In this document: positions 1 through 5,443 of the stretch, piece by piece
Layout of the letters: every line of letters starts with the position of its first letter
Position numbering within the stretch: the first letter of the stretch is position 1
From: an uncultured Pseudomonadales bacterium
GTDB lineage: Bacteria; Pseudomonadota; Gammaproteobacteria; Pseudomonadales; IMCC2047
DNA: 10,263 bases
Direction of reading: 5' to 3'
NCBI GenBank assembly: GCA_947258895.1
Contig: CAMYKE010000072.1
Coordinates: 1-10,263, forward strand
Notes under the pieces: model-generated
Told to the model about the DNA's origin: nothing
Database searches by the model: none
Seen by the model: the letters and a program-made list of their open reading frames with translations, nothing else
Position numbers and translations under genes: made by a program

Positions 1-1602
1 CAAAATGGCGCTGACGATTTCTCCTCTGGCATGCACGAGCTCCGCCTTCACCTGCCGCAGAGCCAGGTATTCCCGGGCCGACACGTGAACCTTCTCGGCA
101 TCCCGGCCATTCTCGCTCACGGTCACCAGGCACAGGGCACCGTTCCACCATCCCGCCAGATAGGTTGCTACGTACAGCGCTTCCTCGGCCTTGAGGCTGC
201 CGTCGTAGGCCACCAAAGCACGCTCCAGGTCTGTGAAGGGACCGGGGACCACAACGACCGGCCTGGGGCAGCGCCGGATCAGGGTGCGGCAGCCGGCCCC
301 AAGCCTGGTTGGCGCCGGTTGCGGCGATGGTTGAGTCAGGCTGGTTACGACAAGATCGGCCCAGCGTGCGCGCTCGCAGATTGTGTCGGCGACTTCGCCG
401 ACAGCGACAGCCAGCTTGCCGTTAACCCCTGCTACCGCGCAACGTTGCTCAAACTGGACCTGCAGTGCTTGAATACTGGCGTCATTGCGTGCGGCTTCCG
501 AGGCCACCACGTGCAGGGCGTGCAAGCGGGCTCCCTCCCGTTCGGCGATTCGCAGTCCAGTGTCCAGAGCATGCCAGCCGGACTGTTCGCCGTTTAGCGC
601 CACCAGCAGGTCATCAACCACATGGTCTTCCCGGCATGGTGTAGTTTCTTTCTGCTCCAGCGATTGCTCGCGAGCGAGCTCGGTTGCACTGCAGGTAAGC
701 GCTTTTTGCAGACGCTGGGATGCAATATTGGAAACGGGGCGGCCACCGCCAAAGCGGTCAATCAGATCGCTGGCCGCGGCATCAGCGCTGATGTCCCAGC
801 CCAGCGTCTTTTCCAGATCGACGCGGTGGCGGCAAAGCCACAGATATAGATCGGTCGCGGTACGGTCCGGAAAATCTCTCAGCAGGCCGCGTTCCTGAAT
901 CAACTGCGCCAGCGGCAGATAAACCGTGTCGTACCAGTGGCCGAACGCTTCCTCGTAGGGAATCTCCCGCTGTTGCTCCAGACCCATGAAATGGCGGTGC
1001 ACGTCGATGTGCTCCAGCAAATTCGGGTACTGGCAAGGGACGGTCACCCGGAGATCAGCCTCGGGGCGCAGCTCCTTTTGACGGGTGCGTTCCAGAAACT
1101 CCGTTTGTTCGGCCGCCAGGATGATGTCTTCGGGGCGGACATCCCGCGTCAGCGGGACTTTGGTCTTGACCTCGGTGACATAGGCTTGCATGGTGGTCAG
1201 GCCCATCTGCCGGGCGACCGAGATACGGTGGTTGCCATCCAGGACGAAATACACCTCGCCAATACGGTATACCTCGATAGGAGGTACGCCGGCCAGGCCG
1301 GTCATCGCCATCTTAACGCCGACCCAGCGGTTTGGGCTAATGTATTTGCGGGGCAGAAAACCGCGCGTGAACTCCTGGTAGCGGCCGGAGCTGCCGACGA
1401 TGGCATCCAGCGGAATATCTTCCAGCGTCCGCCCTGGAATCTCCCGACCCTTGAGCCGCCGCAAAACGTCCTCATAGGAAAGCAACTCGCTGGAGTTGCC
1501 GGTCAGCCGGTCGATAACATCCCTGAGCCCGGCCTGTCGGCGGGCGCGGTTGAAATCCGATACCGCCAGGACCCGGTTCTGAAGGAAGTCATCGGCTCGC
1601 AT
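1..1602 (-). CDS. ParB/Srx-like, DUF4032-like, tandem universal stress domain protein (3' end outside window)
   Basis: The frame is open for 534 codons from ATG at 1602 to the left edge, so the C-terminus is missing. Residues about 60-148 resemble a ParB/sulfiredoxin-like fold: an IPLDAI strand at 63-68, then PPIEVYRIGEVYFVLDGNHR at 107-126, where DGNHR matches the ParB DGHHR box. Residues about 200-300 contain FPDRTATDLYLWL (244-256), resembling the DUF4032-type region found with such ParB domains. Residues about 328-455 form a universal stress protein (USP) domain starting DDLLVALNGE and ending RRCPRPVVVVPG, with a Gly-rich LGAGCRTL nucleotide-binding-like loop. A second USP domain starts at about 460 (RALVAYDGS) and is cut off. 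No signal peptide or membrane segment is seen, so it is probably cytosolic. It follows the PP2C gene with a 14-bp overlap, implying translational coupling. Known: some ParB/Srx-fold proteins (SerK, SbnI) are kinases. Inferred: a stress-sensing nucleotide-binding partner of the phosphatase. The substrate is unknown. The domain calls are by eye; the two USP domains are the surest. Confidence 0.85.
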   Translation of the reverse strand, partial: MRADDFLQNRVLAVSDFNRARRQAGLRDVIDRLTGNSSELLSYEDVLRRLKGREIPGRTLEDIPLDAIVGSSGRYQEFTRGFLPRKYISPNRWVGVKMAMTGLAGVPPIEVYRIGEVYFVLDGNHRISVARQMGLTTMQAYVTEVKTKVPLTRDVRPEDIILAAEQTEFLERTRQKELRPEADLRVTVPCQYPNLLEHIDVHRHFMGLEQQREIPYEEAFGHWYDTVYLPLAQLIQERGLLRDFPDRTATDLYLWLCRHRVDLEKTLGWDISADAAASDLIDRFGGGRPVSNIASQRLQKALTCSATELAREQSLEQKETTPCREDHVVDDLLVALNGEQSGWHALDTGLRIAEREGARLHALHVVASEAARNDASIQALQVQFEQRCAVAGVNGKLAVAVGEVADTICERARWADLVVTSLTQPSPQPAPTRLGAGCRTLIRRCPRPVVVVPGPFTDLERALVAYDGSLKAEEALYVATYLAGWWNGALCLVTVSENGRDAEKVHVSAREYLALRQVKAELVHARGEIVSAIL

Positions 1603-2314
1603 GGCTGGCCTCAGTAGCGGTGTCCTGAAAGACGACGAGCGTAAAGTCGTCCTGCAACCGGCCACTGACCGGCGACGCCGCACAGTCGCGCATAGTGTCG
1701 ATGATGTCTTGGCCAGCGGGATGGCGCGAGGCGATCCTGCAGATAGGATCCCAGCCGGTATACTTCCAGACCCCATCGCTCATGGCGAGCACGGTCCAGG
1801 GGCTTTTAAGGTCGGCGTAAAAGCCGGTAAAGTGTGCGTTACCCGAGCCCACGGGCGGGTTCTTTACTTGCCCGGCGGTGAGAATCTCTAATTCAGGCAG
1901 GGTGGGCGATGCTGCGCTTTTGCCCACCCTGCCCGATCCAGCCCGGCCGTCGCTGACCAACAATGCAGCGCTGTCGCCACTGGAAGCTCCGCGGATGCAA
2001 GTAGGCGTAATGCAGAAAGCAAGCAGGGTGGTAAAGCCTGCAACCGGATCACTGCGTACCGCCTGATCTGCCCGGTGCATAACCGATTGCCAGCCCTGGG
2101 CTCGCATCAGGGCGGCGGGCGCGCAGTCCAATGCCGCCCGAAGCAGGTTCCGGCAGGCCGTACGAGCCGCTGCCGCCGCCCCTTCACGCCCGCCCTGGCC
2201 GTCCGCCAGAACGCAGATGCTGTGCTCCGCACTGGCGGGATGGCGGTGAATCTCATAAACGTCTTCGTTTTTCGAGCCTTCGCCCGCAGCGGTGTAGCTG
2301 GCGATCTCGATCAT
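1589..2314 (-). CDS. PP2C-family serine/threonine protein phosphatase
   Basis: 241-residue soluble protein with the ordered PP2C motifs: NED at 16-18, ADGQGG at 37-42 (metal-binding Asp38), FTTLLAF at 94-100, SGDSAALLV at 112-120, MSDGVWKYTG at 178-187 (Asp180) and DDFTLVVF at 222-229. The Asp residues that bind the two Mn/Mg ions are therefore kept, which suggests an active, metal-dependent phospho-Ser/Thr phosphatase. The family's usual Arg before the NED motif is not obvious (GEGSKNED). Length matches minimal bacterial PP2C proteins. ATG at 2314 is chosen because the conserved first strand follows directly. It has no clear SD and overlaps a TGA stop as ATGA, so it may be translated by coupling to an upstream short frame. 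The stop overlaps the next gene by 14 bp. Known: PP2C enzymes often counter Hanks-type kinases, but no such kinase is visible here. The target is unknown and may be the adjacent ParB/USP protein. Confidence 0.9.
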   Translation of the reverse strand: MIEIASYTAAGEGSKNEDVYEIHRHPASAEHSICVLADGQGGREGAAAAARTACRNLLRAALDCAPAALMRAQGWQSVMHRADQAVRSDPVAGFTTLLAFCITPTCIRGASSGDSAALLVSDGRAGSGRVGKSAASPTLPELEILTAGQVKNPPVGSGNAHFTGFYADLKSPWTVLAMSDGVWKYTGWDPICRIASRHPAGQDIIDTMRDCAASPVSGRLQDDFTLVVFQDTATEASHASR

Positions 2315-2401
2315 TTGCGCACGTCGTCCACGTCATAGTCTTCCGGCAGGTTATCCAGGGCAACCAGGAGTATAGCTGGAATCAATACTCCATTTTCATT
2401 C

Positions 2402-2431
2402 AATCTACTATGAGCATGCGGCCGCCGGCAA
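2402..2431 (-). promoter_or_regulatory. Possible weak sigma70 promoter for the PP2C operon
   Basis: Read on the minus strand, TTGCCG (2431-2426) and TAGATT (2407-2402) are separated by 18 bp, each matching four of six consensus bases. A transcript would start near 2395, just upstream of the phosphatase. It fits the position but is weak and could be chance. Confidence 0.25.
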
Positions 2432-2599
2432 TAGCTTATCGCGGTTGAGACGGCCGCCAATGACTAAAAACAGGCTAATCGTCGCGACCTGTGTATTTAG
2501 CCGCTGCATTCGGGCTCTTCAGTAACCTGAACGTCAGTGTTGCTCCACGCTCCAAACTCACCCTGGATCTCCCGCAACATGAGTTTCAAAGCCTATCCC

Positions 2600-2627
2600 C
2601 TTGGTATGGGCATCTTGGTATGGACAT
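2600..2627. repeat. 14-bp tandem duplication
   Basis: CTTGGTATGGGCAT (2600-2613) is followed at once by CTTGGTATGGACAT (2614-2627), two copies with one mismatch. An ATCGA/TCGAT inverted repeat (2626-2639) begins in its end. It may be a slippage product; no function is evident. Confidence 0.75.
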
Positions 2628-2820
2628 CGATTTCTCGATACAACTTGACCAAACCGTTCGGGAACTTGCCAGCTATAGCAATCGATGAATTCCTCACGAA
2701 GTCTTCCTGCTGTCTCCTGCGTACGGCGCTCACCCCATTTGCGCCAACCCTCCACTTGCACTTCCCACTGAATCCTGGAGGTCACGCCCTACCCGACCGT
2801 CCTGCAATGCTCACCAAAAG

Positions 2821-2849
2821 TTGACATCAACCTAATCAAATGTGATAAT
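2821..2849 (+). promoter_or_regulatory. Strong extended -10 sigma70 promoter
   Basis: Perfect -35 TTGACA (2821-2826), 17-bp spacer, -10 GATAAT (2844-2849) matching five of six bases, and a TGT extended -10 element at 2841-2843. Predicted start is near A2857. No long coding frame follows directly; the transcript meets a strong terminator at 2949-3024. This is the best promoter in the window. A 14-bp perfect palindrome (2860-2873) lies just after the start and could be an operator or a 5' hairpin. Confidence 0.8.
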
Positions 2850-2856
2850 GCCACGC

Positions 2857-3024
2857 AACTGAGCAATTGCTCAATATCAAGTATTTGCTCTTTTACCTAG
2901 CGGGTGTATTTATACACAGGGGCCCTGGGTGAATGACCGTTCTCTTTTAGGACGGTTCGCTCCTCGTTAAGGATTTTCCTCCCCCTCCTTACCTTGACCA
3001 GACATGGCGAACCGTTCTTTTTTT
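2857..3024 (+). ncRNA. Candidate small RNA (or attenuated leader) of about 168 nt
   Basis: Bounded by the strong promoter at 2821-2849 and an intrinsic terminator ending in the T run at 3018-3024. It contains no credible ORF. Structure by eye: a 5' palindrome TGAGCAATTGCTCA (2860-2873, five-base arms with AATT loop); GTGTA-TTTA-TACAC (2904-2917); a stem at 2936-2943/2949-2956 closed by CTTTT; and the terminator stem 2949-2960/3007-3018. The last two share bases 2949-2956 and cannot coexist. The 46-nt terminator loop (2961-3006) is C/U-rich, with CCTCCCC (2978-2984) and CCTCCTTA (2984-2991). The latter equals the anti-SD octamer at the 16S rRNA 3' end. Unpaired C-rich loops of this kind are known seed regions of trans-acting sRNAs that mask ribosome binding sites. 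I do not recognise a named family; 6S RNA, RsmY/CsrB and CrcZ signatures are absent. Alternative: a transcription attenuator for ndh, which starts 196 nt after the terminator. Confidence 0.6.
2949..3024 (+). terminator. Intrinsic terminator with long C/U-rich loop
   Basis: Arms 2949-2960 and 3007-3018 pair over 12 bp with one G-U (core ACGGTTCGC against GCGAACCGT), followed by seven T at 3018-3024. The 46-nt loop is unusually long and may itself fold or bind RNA. It ends the transcript from the 2821 promoter. Confidence 0.8.
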
Positions 3025-3137
3025 AGTACCGCTCTGAACTGGAGTCAATAGAAAACGTTTAGGGTGTTTACGCAGTCCGGGGAGGTCACCGCTGGAATGG
3101 ACACAGGGTAAAAATGAAGTGCGGGGAGGCACTGGCA

Positions 3138-3230
3138 GTGAAAAAAAGCATACACCCTGATTTTGAGAGACTTCAAACTGCGCGCCAACCGCTTAAAACA
3201 ATCAAAGAGGATTCAGCCGATGCCAGATGA
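3138..3230 (+). CDS. Putative leader peptide overlapping ndh
   Basis: A 30-codon frame starting at GTG 3138 (MKKSIHPDFERLQ...) has a strong SD, GGGGAGG at 3123-3129, eight bases upstream. An in-frame ATG at 3114 could start it earlier but has a poorer SD. Its TGA (3228-3230) lies just inside the next gene, whose ATG is at 3220 in another frame, giving an 11-bp overlap. The ndh SD is inside this frame, so translating ribosomes would open or cover it: classical coupling. There is no run of one amino acid codon as in attenuation peptides. No known family; it could be a fortuitous frame. Confidence 0.4.
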   Translation: MKKSIHPDFERLQTARQPLKTIKEDSADAR

Positions 3231-4617
3231 TGCGAACCTACTGAATAAAGCTGATACTGAACCGCCAGCGCCAGGTGCGGCCGCGACGACTCAATCCGTC
3301 GTGCCAAAAAGTGACCGTCATCAGGTTCTGATTGTGGGTGGGGGAGCCGGGGGTCTCGAACTGGCTACCAAGTTGGGGAAAAAGTACGGTAAACGCAAGC
3401 TTGCCGACATTACGCTAATCGATGCCAACCTGACCCATATCTGGAAACCCTTGCTCCACGAAGTCGCCTCTGGCAAACGGAATCCCGGCGAAGACGAGCT
3501 AAGCTACCTGGCCCAGGCACGCTGGAATCATTTCCGGTTCCGTTTGGGACGCCTGGAATCCCTGGACCGCGCGCAGCGAATCGTCACGATGGCGCCGATT
3601 CTGGACGACAAAAGCAGCCAATTCATTCCCCGCCGCCGTTTTCAATACGATACTTTGATCATTGCGATCGGGAGCAGCACGAATTCGTTCGGCACGCCCG
3701 GCGTAGAGGAGCATTGCATGTTCCTGGATAGCCGTAAGCAGGCTGACCGGTTTCATCAACGGCTCCTGCGCTCCTTTCTTCGCTCCCACACCCACCAGGG
3801 CGAGCTGGAGGAAAAACAGCTCAACGTTGTTATCGTGGGCGCGGGGGCAACGGGAGTGGAACTTGCGGCCGAGTTGCACCATACCGCGCGGGAATTAGTC
3901 GCATTCGGTCTGGACCAGATCGAGCCGGACCGTGATGTTAAGATCAGCATTATCGAAGCCGGCCCGAGGATATTACCGGCGGTCAATGAGCGGATCGCCC
4001 TGGGCGCGCAGCGGCAACTCGAAAAGCTCGGGATCGTCGTGCACACCAATATGCGCATCAGCGAAGCATCCGAAGACGGCCTGACAACGGCGGATGGTCA
4101 ATTCATTCCGGCTAGTATTAAGGTCTGGGCGGCGGGGATCAAGGCGCCCGAAGTACTCAATTCACTGGACGGGCTGGAAACCAACCGCATTAACCAGTTG
4201 CTGGTCAAACCAACCCTGCAGACCACGCTCGACGAGCGCATATTTGCACTCGGGGATTGTGCGGCCTGCCCGATGAAGGACAGCGACCGCACCGTGCCCC
4301 CGCGCGCGCAGGCCGCCCATCAGCAGGCATCCCTGTTGCTGAAATCCATAGACGGGATTCTTAAAGACAAGCCGCTGCCGGAATATACTTACCGCGATTT
4401 CGGGTCGCTCGTTTCTCTGAGCGAGAAAAATGCGTACGGGAACCTGATGGGCAACCTGACCGGCAACGTGATGGTTTCGGGGCGCATCGCGCAGTTTATT
4501 TATAAATCCCTTTATCGGATGCATTTACTCGCGCTGTATGGTTTGTCGCGCACCGGGGTGAAGGTGTTTGCTCAGTGGCTGAGTGGGAGCTTGCGGCCCA
4601 CCATGAAAATGCACTGA
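3220..4617 (+). CDS. ndh: Type II NADH:quinone oxidoreductase (NDH-2)
   Basis: 465-residue FAD-dependent, non-proton-pumping NADH dehydrogenase on the inner face of the cytoplasmic membrane, passing electrons from NADH to quinone. The FAD Rossmann motif VLIVGGGAGGLELATKLG is at about 36-53, followed by THIWKPLLHEVASG (72-85), typical of the E. coli type. The NADH Rossmann motif VVIVGAGATGVELAAEL is at 203-219. FALGDCA (342-348) is the second FAD contact, and AQAAHQQA (363-370) is the NDH-2 quinone-site signature. The amphipathic C-terminus (about 420-456) has no clear transmembrane helix, as expected for a monotopic enzyme. ATG 3220 is chosen for its SD AGAGGA (3206-3211) at eight bases; the longer frame from TTG 3163 has none. 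About 34 N-terminal residues are a Pro/Ala-rich extension beyond the E. coli protein. It may be coupled to the leader frame at 3138 and co-transcribed with the LuxR-like gene 54 bp downstream. Confidence 0.95.
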   Translation: MPDDANLLNKADTEPPAPGAAATTQSVVPKSDRHQVLIVGGGAGGLELATKLGKKYGKRKLADITLIDANLTHIWKPLLHEVASGKRNPGEDELSYLAQARWNHFRFRLGRLESLDRAQRIVTMAPILDDKSSQFIPRRRFQYDTLIIAIGSSTNSFGTPGVEEHCMFLDSRKQADRFHQRLLRSFLRSHTHQGELEEKQLNVVIVGAGATGVELAAELHHTARELVAFGLDQIEPDRDVKISIIEAGPRILPAVNERIALGAQRQLEKLGIVVHTNMRISEASEDGLTTADGQFIPASIKVWAAGIKAPEVLNSLDGLETNRINQLLVKPTLQTTLDERIFALGDCAACPMKDSDRTVPPRAQAAHQQASLLLKSIDGILKDKPLPEYTYRDFGSLVSLSEKNAYGNLMGNLTGNVMVSGRIAQFIYKSLYRMHLLALYGLSRTGVKVFAQWLSGSLRPTMKMH

Positions 4618-4671
4618 CTTCACCCGGGTCAAATGCCGCTGTAGTTGCTGACGAACAGAGGAGGAAAACGA

Positions 4672-5004
4672 ATGCTAATTACCGCAATGGAATATCCGAA
4701 GAGTACTGCAACAATCGATAACCACCCGGATGTGAAATTGGGAACGTCTGTTGGCGATAGCATGTGCTCCCAATTGGTTGCCCAGCCACTACACGGCGTT
4801 ACCGCGAAACAGGCGGAAGTACTGCTTTGGACCGCGCGCGGGAAAACGAACAAGGAGATCGCAGCGATCCTCGGCATCAGCACGATTTCAGTAAAGCTGC
4901 GGCTGACCAATGCCCGCCGAACGCTGCAGGCCACCAATTCCTTCGAGCTGCTCAGCAAATCGTTCTTACTGGGAATTCTGGCACCTGCAGAAAAATCATC
5001 TTAA
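4672..5004 (+). CDS. Small LuxR-type (GerE) helix-turn-helix protein
   Basis: 110-residue protein with SD AGAGGAGG (4657-4664) seven bases before ATG 4672. Residues about 41-100 form a LuxR/GerE DNA-binding domain: VTAKQAEVLLWTARGKTNKE, then IAAILGISTISVKLRLTNAR. The LLWTARGKT pattern is closest to the acyl-homoserine-lactone group (LQWTAEGKT in relatives). The about 40 residues before it are too few for an autoinducer-binding or receiver domain, so this is a solo, HTH-only regulator. The recognition helix is unusual: the common TVKxHxxN becomes SVKLRLTN. It probably acts in the cytoplasm as a DNA-binding regulator. Being 54 bp after ndh with no terminator seen between, it may be in the same transcript. 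It could also be the surviving 3' part of a longer LuxR gene, although its own strong SD argues for a working gene. Target unknown. Confidence 0.8.
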   Translation: MLITAMEYPKSTATIDNHPDVKLGTSVGDSMCSQLVAQPLHGVTAKQAEVLLWTARGKTNKEIAAILGISTISVKLRLTNARRTLQATNSFELLSKSFLLGILAPAEKSS

Positions 5005-5277
5005 GCGGTGCATACCGTCGTTTACGCGGTTCAAAGTTTGGCTTGTTCGTTCGCGCGTAGACGTCGACCAACGCGGACTGCATGGCTCGAGCAGCGACGC
5101 TCATATCATGACTCTTTCCCAATTTGGCGCACACGCTCAACCTCTTCACATGCAACCGTAACTCGGCAATCCACAACAAATTTCGGCGTGCTCATGCCCA
5201 CGCTCACGCTTACATTCGGGGTTTGCGCCCGCCTCTGCTGAGGGATTCTACGGACGGAACACTAACTAAATAAAACG
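5005..5277. other. Intergenic stretch, nothing recognisable
   Basis: Between the LuxR-like gene and the porin promoter. Open frames exist on both strands, but none has an SD with a plausible start or familiar sequence. A short CGGT-GCAT-ACCG inverted repeat just after the LuxR stop lacks a T run. No clear terminator was found. Confidence 0.5.
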
Positions 5278-5306
5278 TTGACTTTGAAGAACAATAATGA
5301 GATTAT
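5278..5306 (+). promoter_or_regulatory. Probable sigma70 promoter of the porin gene
   Basis: TTGACT (5278-5283), 17-bp spacer and GATTAT (5301-5306) match five and four consensus bases. Transcription from near 5313 gives an A/T-rich leader of about 130 nt before the porin ATG. That leader holds inverted repeats (TAGCT-AA-AGCTA at 5355-5366; TTTGC/GCAAA around 5323-5342) and the direct repeat TCGATAGC (5314-5321, 5370-5377), which might mediate RNA-level or operator control. Confidence 0.5.
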
Positions 5307-5443
5307 GCCCAAGTCGATAGCTTTTGCTCATACATTGGCAAATTAAAGCAAGCGTAGCTAAAGCTAATATCGATAGCAAATTCAATAATTCTTCTTTCTA
5401 TTTTAGGATCAACCAACCCAATACTAATCTAAGGGGATCAAGT

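Larger units (their letters stand above)
2315..2820. other. Intergenic stretch without a confident gene
   Basis: No frame here has both a good SD and recognisable protein similarity. Contents seen: a 25-codon minus-strand frame ending at 2311 that abuts the phosphatase start, a possible minus-strand promoter, a 14-bp tandem repeat, and a 75-codon minus-strand frame (2785-2558, GTG start). The last is Trp/Arg-rich (e.g. IQWEVQVEGWRKWGERR) and looks somewhat protein-like, but it has no proper SD and no family I recognise. The phosphatase reads left from here and the next transcription unit reads right, so the region is divergent and should hold control signals. Confidence 0.5.

Noticed and set aside
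31..1617. Several long plus-strand frames (31-597, 485-898, 937-1617)
   Set aside because: They are shadows of the minus-strand ParB/USP gene, whose frame is open throughout and carries recognisable motifs. The plus frames lack SDs and familiar sequence.
2821..2885. FNR-type site suspected from TTGA and ATCAA words
   Set aside because: No TTGAT-4 bp-ATCAA spacing is present; the words overlap the -35 element only.
2857..3024. Match to known regulatory RNAs such as 6S, RsmY/CsrB or CrcZ
   Set aside because: No repeated GGA loops, no CA-rich Hfq/Crc motifs and no long 6S bubble.
3163..3219. Longer NDH-2 start at TTG 3163
   Set aside because: No SD and non-conserved residues; ATG 3220 has AGAGGA at eight bases.
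4645..4671. Earlier TTG start for the LuxR-like gene
   Set aside because: It would place the AGAGGAGG SD inside the coding region; ATG 4672 is correctly spaced from it.
4952..5179. Minus-strand 75-codon frame after the LuxR-like gene
   Set aside because: It overlaps the real gene's end, has no SD and no recognisable sequence.
5324..5443. Longer start for the porin at 5324
   Set aside because: The added residues precede a normal signal peptide and lie in an A/T-rich leader; ATG 5444 has AAGGGG at seven bases.
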